In this document: piece after piece, positions 31,305 to 40,973 of the stretch | How positions within the stretch are numbered: position 1 is the stretch's first letter | Layout of the letters: each line of letters starts with the position of its first letter | DNA from: an uncultured Chlorobiaceae bacterium | GTDB lineage: Bacteria > Bacteroidota > Chlorobiia > Chlorobiales > Chlorobiaceae | Length of the DNA stretch: 64,000 nucleotides | Assembly (NCBI GenBank): GCA_903836465.1 | Contig: CAILRB010000032.1 | Coordinates: forward strand, 1 to 64,000 | Direction: 5' to 3' | Program-made: the position numbers and the translations under genes | Notes under the pieces: model-generated | Databases searched by the model: none | Told to the model about the DNA's origin: nothing | Seen by the model: only the letters and a program-made list of their open reading frames with translations

Positions 31305-34300
31305 TTGAGAAGATTATAGAATACTCTTCCCGTAACCGGATCGTCGTGCTGATGGTTTTCGGGTTGCTTATAACATGGGGCGTCTGGTCGGTCTATAAAA
31401 CGCCGGTCGATGCCATTCCCGATCTCTCCGACAATCAGGTGATCGTCTTTACCGACTATCCTGGCCGTTCGCCTCAAGTGGTCGAAGATCAAGTCACCTA
31501 TCCGCTTGCGGCTAATTTGCAAGGGCTTCCTCAGGTTCGAGCTGTGCGAGCATCGAGCGCCTTCGGTTTCTCAATGATCTATGTGATCTTCGACGACAAG
31601 GCTGACATCTACTGGGCAAGGACCCGCGTTCTTGAGCGTTTGAACTATGCGGCTTCACTGTTGCCTCAGGGGGTGGTTCCCACACTTGGCCCGGATGGCA
31701 CGGGCGTTGGCCATGTGTTCTGGTATACCGTTGAGGGAAAAGGGTACGACCTGGAACAGCTCAGAACCCTTCAGGACTGGTTTATACGATACCAGCTCAA
31801 CACGGTGCCGGGAGTTGCCGAGGTGGCCTCTATCGGCGGTTTTGTGCGGGAATACCAGATTGATCTTGATCCCAACAAATTGTTTGCCTACAACATCAAG
31901 GTCGGCAAAGTGATGGATGCGGTCAAGGCCTCCAACAAGGATGTTGGAGGCAAACTGATTGAACAGGCTGATGCCGAGTACCTGATCCGGGGCAGCGGAT
32001 ATGTCAAGTCCAAAGCTGATCTGGAGAACATCGTCGTCGGAGCAGACATGCGCGGTATCCCCGTCTACCTCAAGAACCTTGGTACTGTTCAGATTGGCGG
32101 AGCCATTCGACGCGGCCTGCTGGATATCAACGGTAACGGCGAGGCGGTGGGAGGCATTGTGGTGATGCGCTATGGCGAGAATGCCAAGGATGTCATTGAC
32201 CGGGTCAAGCTCAAGATCACCGATCTGGAAAAGGGGTTGCCGCCCGGTGTAACCATAAAGGTCTCATACGACCGCTCTGACCTGATCATGCGGGCAATCG
32301 AGACGCTGAAGAAAAACCTGCTTGAGGAGTCCATTGTCGTCTCACTGGTGATTCTCATCTTCCTGCTTCACTTCCGCAGCGCCCTGGTGATTGTGCTCAC
32401 ATTGCCGATTGCCGTGCTGATTGCCTTTATCACCATGAAGTTGATGGGAGTCACCTCCAATATCATGTCGCTTGGCGGCATCGCCATTGCTATTGGTGTT
32501 CTGGTAGACGCCGGGGTAATTATGGTGGAAAACTGCTATCGCCACCTCTCGGAAATACCGCCTGAAGAACGGGATGCAAAACGGCTTGAAATTGTCATCC
32601 GTTCAGCAAAGCAGGTCGGGCGGGCGATCTTTTTCTCGCTGTCAATCATCGTCCTCTCCTTTGTGCCGGTCTTTTTGCTGGAAGGACAGGAGGGCAAGCT
32701 CTTTCACCCTCTCGCTTTCACCAAGACCTTCTCGATGATGGGGTCAGCCATGATTGCCATCACGCTGGTGCCGGTGTTGATGTACTACTTCATGAGGGGA
32801 AAGATGCGTCCTGAGAGCGCCAATCCTGTCTCAACTTTTTTTATCAAGCTTTATTCACCGGTTATCCGCTGGGTGCTCCACTGGAAAAAAACAACCATTG
32901 CCCTGAATCTTGTGGCGCTCGGCATTGCGGTTCCGATGTTCATGAATCTCGGCTCTGAGTTTATGCCGCCCCTCGACGAAGGATCGCTGCTCTACATGCC
33001 GGTCACGCTGCCCAACGTCTCCATCACCGAGGCAAAACGAATTATCCAGATACAGGACAAGATCATCAAGAGCGTACCGGAAGTTGAGCATGTGCTTGGC
33101 AAGGTTGGCCGGGCCGAAACCTCTACCGACCCTGCTCCGGTCTCCATGTTCGAAAGTATCATCATTCTGAAACCCAAAGAGCAGTGGCGGGCGGGAATCA
33201 AAAAAGCGGATATCGTGGCCGAGCTGGACTCCAAACTGCAACAAATAGGGGTGCGGAACGGCTGGACACAGCCAATCATCAACCGCATCAACATGCTCTC
33301 CACCGGCGTACGCACCGACCTTGGCGTCAAGATTTTCGGCAATGACCTGAATGTGCTGAAAGACCTGGCGCTTCAGGCGGAGGCGATTCTCAAGCCGATC
33401 AATGGTGCCGCCGATGTGGTGGCGGAAAGAGTTACCGGAGGCAACTACCTTGATATCAACATCGACAGGGAAGCTGCCGCCCGATATGGCGTAAGTGTGG
33501 GCGACATTCAGGATGTGATTGAGACCGCCCTCGGAGGAGAGATGCTCTCTACGACCGTCGAAGGACGCAACCGCTTTCCGGTCCGCATCCGCTACCTGCG
33601 CGACTATCGCGACAATATTCCGGCAATCGGCCGTATTCTTGTCGGCGGCATGGAGGGTGCCCAGGTGCCGCTCTCCCTCGTCACCACCATGAAGATTTCC
33701 ACCGGTGCCCCTGAAATTAACAGTGAAGGCGGACTGCTGCGTTCACTGGTCTACCTCAACGTCCGGGGACGCGACATGGGCAGTTTCGTTACCGAGGCAA
33801 AGCAGGTGCTGGAACAAAAGCTCAAACTGCCAGCCGGTTACTATGTCGCCTGGTCCGGGCAGTGGGAGAACCAGATTCGTGCAAAGGAGCGTCTCCAGGT
33901 GCTGATACCTCTGGGGATGGTCATCATCTTCATCCTTCTCTACTTTACCTTCAAGTCGGTACTGGAGGCCTCGATGGTGATGCTTTCGGTACCGTTCGCC
34001 CTTGTTGGCGGGGTCTATCTGGTCGCGGCTCTCAATTATAACCTTTCGGTGGCGGTCTGGGTCGGCTTTATTGCTCTCTATGGTATCGCCGTCGAAACGG
34101 GAGTGGTTATGGTCATCTACCTGCACGAGGCACTCGACAAAAAACTGCTGAACGGCCCCTGTACCGATCAGGATATTTACGATGCCGCCTTTGAGGGGGC
34201 GGTGCTCCGTCTGCGTCCCAAACTGATGACTGTTGCGGTAGCCCTGCTGGGACTGATTCCAATAATGTGGTCAACGGGTACCGGAGCAGATGTGATGAAA

Positions 34301-34438
34301 CCAATTGCCGCCCCGATGATTGGAGGAATGATTTCATCGGCAATTCATGTCCTTATCATGACGCCGGTCATCTTTGTGCTGATGAAGACACGGGATCTGA
34401 AGAGAGGTCGTTTGCACCATTCAGGTATGAAACACTAA
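31301..34438 (+). CDS. CusA/CzcA-family heavy-metal efflux RND transporter
   Basis: 1045 aa; [69 protein letters not shown]. Confidence 0.96.
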   Translation: [1045 protein letters not shown]

Positions 34439-34550
34439 CGGCTTCTCCTATATCGGTTACACATTTTCGCTTTCGTCTCGAACGGTAACATAAGAAAATG
34501 CGTTATGGTGCTATGGGATAAATACAAATGAGCTTATAACGTCATTTTAT

Positions 34551-34898
34551 ATGAAAAAAATAATAGTAGTTACCGCAACACTCCTGAGTCTTTCCGCTCA
34601 GGTGCCATCTGTTGCTGCAATAGCAGTAAAAAACTTTACTGTAGGCTATACAAAAGCAAACGATATTTCGCAAAAGTCCTTCGCCGTGAAAACCGGGGAG
34701 AAAGTGCGGCTTGAGGTCAACCCGACAGAGACCGGCTCTGGATGTATGAGCAGCATCATGGTGCCTGGCCTCTGGAACAAGCCGCAACCTCTGGTAAAAG
34801 GCAAAAAAATTGTCATGGAGTTTACACCCCAAAAACCCGGCACCTACAAAATAACCTGCGCCATGGGTTTGCAGCGTGGAGTGATCAACGTCCGATAA
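34551..34898 (+). CDS. Secreted cupredoxin-like small protein
   Basis: Signal peptide; 'AVKTGEKVRLEVNPTETGSGCMSSIMVPGLWNKPQPLVKGKKIVMEFTPQKPGTYKITCAMGLQRGVINV'. Confidence 0.75.
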   Translation: MKKIIVVTATLLSLSAQVPSVAAIAVKNFTVGYTKANDISQKSFAVKTGEKVRLEVNPTETGSGCMSSIMVPGLWNKPQPLVKGKKIVMEFTPQKPGTYKITCAMGLQRGVINVR

Positions 34899-34907
34899 CT
34901 CTTTTCC

Positions 34908-37172
34908 ATGACCACTCAGACATACAGCGTCAAGGGTATGCACTGCGCAAGCTGTGCCGCTATCATCACAAAAAAACTCTCAAAAGTTGAGGGCATTAAA
35001 GAGGTCAATGTCAATCTGGCGACGGAAACAGCGAAGCTTGAGTTTGACAACAACAGCCTGACACCCGAAGCGCTCAATGAAGTCATAAACAAATATGGCT
35101 ACTCGATCGAGGTTGAAGAACCTCCTGCGGCTCTTTCGGCAGCAGCTCCCGATACCACAAAGAAGAGGGAGGAGAAGGAGAAAGAACTGCATACTCAGCT
35201 CAGAAAAGTACAGTTTGCGCTGCCGGTAGCCCTGCTGGTTTTTATCCTCATGATGTGGGATATCGGTTCGATGTTTGTGCACGCTATCCCGCATCTCCCC
35301 ATTTCCATGGAGCATCTGAATCTCTTTTTCATGCTGCTTTCCACCTGGATGGTCTTCCGTACCGGCGCGCCATTCCTTCATGGCATTGTCATGTTTATCC
35401 GAAGCGGAGCTGCCAGCATGGATACGCTGATCGGTATCGGCACCCTGACCGCATATCTCTACAGCGCCGTCATCACGCTGATTCCCTCTGTAAAAACATT
35501 CCTGCACGCGCCTGATTCCACCTACTTTGACGTGACCATTGTTGTTATCGGCTTTGTCCTGCTGGGGAAATATCTCGAAGCCCGCTCAAAGATGAAAACC
35601 GGTGAGGCTATCGAAAAGCTGATCAATTTGCAGGCGAAATCCGCTCTGGTGCAGAGAGATGGCGTGGAGGTTGAGATCCCGGTTGAGCAGGTGAGAAAGG
35701 GTGAGACCATTATTGTCAAGCCCGGCGAAAAGCTCCCGGTTGACGGCATTATTGACACTGGCTACTCATCCCTTGACGAATCAATGGTGACTGGTGAATC
35801 GATACCTGTCGACAAAAAGGAGGGCGACAAGGTGATTGGCGGCACCATCAACAAGCAGGGATCGTTCACCTTTACCGCTTCCAGCGTCGGTTCAGAAACC
35901 GTGCTTGCTCGCATCATCAGAATGGTCGAAGATGCACAAGGGTCGAAAGCTCCCATCCAGCAGATTGCCGATACTATTGCCGGAATTTTTGTGCCGGTTG
36001 TGCTGGTTCTGGCTCTCTTCACCTTTCTGATCTGGCTGACAATTGGCACTGGATATCTCGGCTTTTCCGTCAGTCTTTCCTACGGTATTATGGGTATGGT
36101 CGGCATTCTCGTCATTGCCTGCCCCTGTGCGCTTGGTCTCGCCACACCAACGGCCATCATCGTCGGCATCGGCAAGGGAGCCGAATATGGCATTTTGATC
36201 CGCAATGCCGAAAGCCTCGAAAAACTCAGCTCCGTCGATACGATTGTGTTCGACAAGACCGGTACCATAACCACCGGAAAGCCGCAGGTGACTGACATTA
36301 TTTCGCTTGACAAGGAGAGAAGTAACTCCTCCCTGCTGCAACTCGCCGCCACCATTGAGAGCCGTTCGGAACATCCACTGGCGCAGGCCATTGTCGAGGC
36401 TGCACGCAGGGAACATCTCAGCTCTGGTGATATAACAGATTTCAGGGCCCTCGAAGGGATCGGCGTTTCTGCCATGATGAACAACATTCCTGTAAGCGTC
36501 CGCAAGCCGATTGAAAGCGAAAAAACAATACCCGAGCTTCAAAATCTTCAGGCAGAGGGAAAAACCGTTGTCCTGATTGAGGAGAACGGTCAAATCGCAG
36601 GGCTCATTGCTCTCGGCGACACCGTCAAATCTCAGGCACGAGAGGCTGTTGCATCACTGCAACGCAAGGGTTTACAAGTGATCATGCTCACCGGTGACAA
36701 CATGTCGGCTGCACGATCTATGGCAAAGCAGGTTGGCATTGACGAGGTGATTGCCGAAGTACTGCCCCAGGACAAGGCAAAAAAAATCAGGGAGTTGCAG
36801 GCCGAGGGCCGAAAAGTGGTGATGGCTGGCGACGGCATCAACGATGCCCCGGCCCTTGCCCAGGCCGATGTCGGCATTGCGATGGCCACCGGAACAGACG
36901 TTGCCATAGAGTCGGCTGGCATCACCCTGCTCAAGGGCGACATCAACAAGGTGGCCCAAGCCATCACCCTCTCACGCGCCACCATGCGCGTCATCCGCCA
37001 GAACCTCTTCTGGGCCTTTATCTATAACATCATCGGTATTCCACTTGCCGCCGGGGCACTGTTTCCCTTGTGGGGTATCTTCCTTAATCCAGTCTTTTCG
37101 GGACTCGCCATGGCTGGCAGCAGCGTTTCGGTAGTGAGCAATTCGTTGCGGCTGAAGGGGAAGCGGTTGTAG
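34908..37172 (+). CDS. copA: Copper-translocating P1B-type ATPase
   Basis: 754 aa; HMA 'YSVKGMHCASCAAIITKKL', CPC motif 'VIACPCALGLATPTA', 'VFDKTGTITTGKPQV', 'MAGDGINDAPALAQADVGIAM'. Confidence 0.95.
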   Translation: MTTQTYSVKGMHCASCAAIITKKLSKVEGIKEVNVNLATETAKLEFDNNSLTPEALNEVINKYGYSIEVEEPPAALSAAAPDTTKKREEKEKELHTQLRKVQFALPVALLVFILMMWDIGSMFVHAIPHLPISMEHLNLFFMLLSTWMVFRTGAPFLHGIVMFIRSGAASMDTLIGIGTLTAYLYSAVITLIPSVKTFLHAPDSTYFDVTIVVIGFVLLGKYLEARSKMKTGEAIEKLINLQAKSALVQRDGVEVEIPVEQVRKGETIIVKPGEKLPVDGIIDTGYSSLDESMVTGESIPVDKKEGDKVIGGTINKQGSFTFTASSVGSETVLARIIRMVEDAQGSKAPIQQIADTIAGIFVPVVLVLALFTFLIWLTIGTGYLGFSVSLSYGIMGMVGILVIACPCALGLATPTAIIVGIGKGAEYGILIRNAESLEKLSSVDTIVFDKTGTITTGKPQVTDIISLDKERSNSSLLQLAATIESRSEHPLAQAIVEAARREHLSSGDITDFRALEGIGVSAMMNNIPVSVRKPIESEKTIPELQNLQAEGKTVVLIEENGQIAGLIALGDTVKSQAREAVASLQRKGLQVIMLTGDNMSAARSMAKQVGIDEVIAEVLPQDKAKKIRELQAEGRKVVMAGDGINDAPALAQADVGIAMATGTDVAIESAGITLLKGDINKVAQAITLSRATMRVIRQNLFWAFIYNIIGIPLAAGALFPLWGIFLNPVFSGLAMAGSSVSVVSNSLRLKGKRL

Positions 37173-37380
37173 GGGAGACGTCAGGCATAGAGGCCCGCCG
37201 GTGAGATGTGCTTTTTTGCTGCGACCACAGTCGTACCCGTTTCATCGCACGTCAAAAAAGTAACCGTGGCTTTTGCCCTCGTAGGTTCCCCTTCCCTATC
37301 GGATTGACTGAAGTAGCGAAGGCGGGGTTCCGGTGAAAGGGTGCTTTTTGGTTGATACTGGTACAAAATAATACAACGCA

Positions 37381-37797
37381 TCACTTACCCTTTTTGCGCA
37401 TGAGAGGCGTGAAACCCGCTTGCTCGAAATGATGATCGGTGGTTAGAGCATCAGTCAGGTTTTTCTCTTTCATGACGATAAAGGAGATACAATCAGTGAG
37501 CCCCCACTCCTTATCCATGCGAGAGGCATAAAACTCCATTGCTTTTGAAAACAGTTTCGGCGTAATTGAAACCACCTCCACATCGTTATCATCACGAAGG
37601 TTATTGATAGTATCTATCGCTAATGCACGCCATTGCGGTTTTGCCAACGCATTTGCGATTTCGGTAAGAACGGCCTCAGTCGTCATAAATGAGCCGTCGA
37701 GTTGATCAGCCAAGCTTACCGCCTGACGATGAAATTCATCCTGAGCGTTCAGCAAAGCTAAAATGTAGCTGGTATCGATAAAAAGTGATTTCCTCAT
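37381..37797 (-). CDS. PIN domain protein (VapC-like toxin)
   Basis: MRKSLFIDTSYILALLNAQDEFHRQAVSLAD...TTEAVLTEIANAL...WGLTDCISFIVMKEKNLTDALTTDHHFEQAGF. Confidence 0.92.
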   Translation of the reverse strand: MRKSLFIDTSYILALLNAQDEFHRQAVSLADQLDGSFMTTEAVLTEIANALAKPQWRALAIDTINNLRDDNDVEVVSITPKLFSKAMEFYASRMDKEWGLTDCISFIVMKEKNLTDALTTDHHFEQAGFTPLMRKKGK

Positions 37798-38018
37798 CGC
37801 TTTTCTGTTCCGTATAAGTAATGATCATGTTGAGAGGCCAAATCGGAAACTCCTAAATCCATCGCTCTCTCTGAAAGTCGTTGCAGAACATTCTTTTTTG
37901 GTTCAGGTTGCTGTTGACTTTCAATTTGAATCAAATACCTGTGATTCGGTAATAAGTCAACCTCTCCTTCGGGCATAAGAACATGTCCGTCATACGTTGC
38001 ATAGAGTGTGTGTACCAT
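37794..38018 (-). CDS. Putative antitoxin partner of the PIN protein
   Basis: MVHTLYATYDGHVLMPEGEVDLLPNHRYLIQIES...; overlaps the PIN gene by 4 bp. Confidence 0.75.
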   Translation of the reverse strand: MVHTLYATYDGHVLMPEGEVDLLPNHRYLIQIESQQQPEPKKNVLQRLSERAMDLGVSDLASQHDHYLYGTEKR

Positions 38019-38339
38019 GGTGTACTTCCTTTTAAAAATTTCAGTTGGCTCTCAAATAAGCCTGGCTGCACCGAGTCCCTGCAATTTTTCAAAGCGCAGA
38101 AGCCCCGAACTCCCGATGCCTGAGTGAGGCAAGCTACTTCTCCGAATTTATACATTTTACTCACAGTATACCAATGGGGAGTTTCCTTGATGGGGCGGTA
38201 GTACAAACTATTGTTGAAAAATTGGGGAAACTTGGTTGATGGGACGGGTGGGACTGATAAGACTTATGGGGTGGTTTGTTGCTAGCAGCATGACTGAGTG
38301 AGAGCGGAGCATACGGTTAACGGAGCTACGGTTCGGAGC

Positions 38340-38405
38340 TGGTGAGGCACGCACAAGGCGCGTACACTTTTGTCCGGAATCGGTGGTACACTTTCCCCGG
38401 AATAC
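38340..38405. repeat. Short direct repeats resembling IS21-type terminal sequence (remnant)
   Basis: GTACACTTTTGTCCGGAAT followed by GTACACTTTCCCCGGAAT. Confidence 0.35.
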
Positions 38406-38618
38406 TCACACTCTCCCGTATCGGCTCACTCCGTTCAGAACTCATACCCAAACCCTCCGAGTTTCTGGCAATATCAATTGATCCAGTTCGATGCCTTTGG
38501 CCATCTGATCGCCAAGAGTTTCGGTGGGCTTCAGCATCTGTTCGGCAAATTCAAAAATACATCTTCAAAAATTTTTCTGTGTCAGCATTTAAACTTGCCA
38601 GGTTTTTTAAACATAAAA

Positions 38619-39554
38619 TCAATCCTCTGATATGATGTGCTTTCGAGCTGCAGCCACAGTTGTAACTGTTTCATCTCCCCGCAGTGCATCGCACAGCAAC
38701 AGCGACAAAGGCTCGTAGTCCTGACCAGCAGCAAAAGCTTTGGCATGGTCCGACACCGCATAACAGTAGAGACACCCATGCCCGCAGGTGTTGTAACTCC
38801 CGATATCGCGACTCTCGACACAGCCGCAGGCATGACGCTGGCTGCTGTCCTTTTTTACCCGCAACAGTCGGCGACCGGAGATGCGTTCAACGAGTTCAGC
38901 ATCAATGCAGCGGCTGTGCATGATGCCGTGGCGCGAAAGGTCAATATCATGGCTACAGGTAAAGAGCACGATGCCCTGCTTGCCTGCGGCATCGGCAAAC
39001 CGTCCGGCAAGCTCCCCCATCGCCGCTATATCAGGCAGGACATAGCGAATATCCCGCATCCGGCTTCTGATTTTACGATAGTCGTCAAGAAAGCTGATGA
39101 TGCAGCGATCGGTGTATCCGGAAAGTTCACCTGCCAGACGGCTGAATGCTGCTTTATGCCATTCAGGAGTAAAACGATCCGTCAACACAACAGGGTCGTA
39201 CCGCCACACCACCCTTTCCGGGCCAATCAATCGGGAGAGTCGCCGGAACACCTCAAGAATTTTGCCCTTTTCCGGCACACCAGGTTCAAGCGTTGCATCA
39301 TAGGCGGTCAACGTAAAGAGGAAATAGTACGCATATCCCAAAGCATCAATCTCCGGCAAACGAGGCAGAAAGTTTTCAGGATTTTTCGTCCAGAACACAA
39401 TCGCATCAACAGCGTCGGGTGTAAGCAAAATCTGACTCACCTGCTTCGACTGCATGGGGTTACGCACCAGCACCTCACCCACTCTCAGGCGATTCACCAG
39501 CCATTCGCCATAAAATGCCGGTATATCAGTTCTTCTGCTTGCACTGATTATCAT
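38619..39554 (-). CDS. DUF1848 domain-containing protein
   Basis: 'MIISASRRTDIPAFYGEWLVNRLRVGEVLVRNPMQSKQVSQILLTPDAVDAIVFWTKNPENFLPRL' and cysteine-rich 'CGCVESRDIGSYNTCGHGCLYCYA'; internal start chosen. Confidence 0.9.
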   Translation of the reverse strand: MIISASRRTDIPAFYGEWLVNRLRVGEVLVRNPMQSKQVSQILLTPDAVDAIVFWTKNPENFLPRLPEIDALGYAYYFLFTLTAYDATLEPGVPEKGKILEVFRRLSRLIGPERVVWRYDPVVLTDRFTPEWHKAAFSRLAGELSGYTDRCIISFLDDYRKIRSRMRDIRYVLPDIAAMGELAGRFADAAGKQGIVLFTCSHDIDLSRHGIMHSRCIDAELVERISGRRLLRVKKDSSQRHACGCVESRDIGSYNTCGHGCLYCYAVSDHAKAFAAGQDYEPLSLLLCDALRGDETVTTVAAARKHIISED

Positions 39555-39730
39555 TAGTCTATCCCTTCTCCGTTTCACGCAATATGCACACAAGGAGTGA
39601 ACCAGCAAACAGGTTCGTGAAGGATTGCCAGCAGGAATATGGTAGCAGTTACTCTTTTATTGAACAAGCCGAAATTGGTTTTTACACTTATCCCGTTTAT
39701 CTTGGAAAGTAATTCCATAATAAACGGCAC

Positions 39731-40960
39731 ATGTATCATCGAACATCAGAACAAACCATCCACAAGGTCAGCGAAAGCTTTCCGGTGCTGCTGGTTACCG
39801 GACCGCGACAGGTTGGTAAAACGACCCTGCTTGAATTATGTGCCGGTGACCGTGCTGTAACAGGACGGAACTATGTGACACTTGACGATCTTGATGCCCG
39901 CACTCTTGCTCAACGTGATCCGGCACTTTTTCTGCAAACCTGGCAACCGCCATTGATTATTGATGAAATCCAATACGCCCCGCAATTATTCAGTGCAATC
40001 AAGATAGTCGTTGATCGGGAGAAGCGCAACGGGATGTTCTGGCTTACCGGATCGCAGAAGTTTCATCTGATGCGGGGCATAACCGAAAGCCTTGCGGGAA
40101 GGGTCGCCATTATAGACCTGCTTGGTTTCTCCCATTCCGAGCTTGCCGGACAAGCGTCATCATCGCGACCATTTATGCCCACAAACGAGTGGCTTGAAGC
40201 TTCACGCTCCTCTTCACCGCTGTCTTTAATGGAGTTGTACCAGATGATCTGGATGGGTTCGTTTCCACGCGTTCATGAGCAAGGTGCAATGGTGAGAGAT
40301 TTGTTCTATCGCTCCTATATCCAGACCTACATTCAACGTGATGTTCAGGATCTCCTGAAGGTTTCAGACCACATGGCATTTCACCGTTTTCTGGTTGCTG
40401 TTGCTGCCCGTACGGGGCAATTACTCAATTATGCCAGCCTTTCCCGTGATGTTGAAGTTGATAACAAGACGGCCAAGGCATGGATGTCTGTACTGGAGGC
40501 TTCGGGACTGGTGTTCCTTTTGCAGCCTTACCATACCAATCTGACGAAACGTCTGGTCAAAACACCGAAACTCTATTTTCTGGACACCGGGCTTGCAGCC
40601 TATCTGACCCGTTGGCCTGATCCAGGATCTCTCGAAGCGGGAAGCATGTCAGGGGCAATACTTGAAACCTGGGTGATTGGAGAGGTGATCAAAAGCTGGT
40701 GGCATAACGGGCTCGAATGCAACCTTTATTTTTATCGTGATACCGATCAGCAGGAGATTGATCTGCTTATCGAGTCCGGAGACCGACTCTTTCCCGTCGA
40801 AATAAAAAAAACTGCATCGCCATCACAGAATACGCGTGTTCATTTCGATGTACTGAACAAACTGGGGCGCCCCATAGGGCAGGGTGCCCTGCTTTGCCTT
40901 GTCGAACGCGACATTCCACTTTCAGCCAAGGTCATCGCTCTTCCTGTCGCCTATGTTTAA
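39731..40960 (+). CDS. AAA ATPase with DUF4143 domain
   Basis: 409 aa; 'FPVLLVTGPRQVGKTTLLELCAGDRAVTGRNYVTLDDLDARTLAQRDPALFLQ'; C-terminal 'ETWVIGEVIKSWWHNGLECNLYFYRDTDQQEIDLLIES'. Confidence 0.95.
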   Translation: MYHRTSEQTIHKVSESFPVLLVTGPRQVGKTTLLELCAGDRAVTGRNYVTLDDLDARTLAQRDPALFLQTWQPPLIIDEIQYAPQLFSAIKIVVDREKRNGMFWLTGSQKFHLMRGITESLAGRVAIIDLLGFSHSELAGQASSSRPFMPTNEWLEASRSSSPLSLMELYQMIWMGSFPRVHEQGAMVRDLFYRSYIQTYIQRDVQDLLKVSDHMAFHRFLVAVAARTGQLLNYASLSRDVEVDNKTAKAWMSVLEASGLVFLLQPYHTNLTKRLVKTPKLYFLDTGLAAYLTRWPDPGSLEAGSMSGAILETWVIGEVIKSWWHNGLECNLYFYRDTDQQEIDLLIESGDRLFPVEIKKTASPSQNTRVHFDVLNKLGRPIGQGALLCLVERDIPLSAKVIALPVAYV

Positions 40961-40973
40961 GTGCCTCTGTTAG

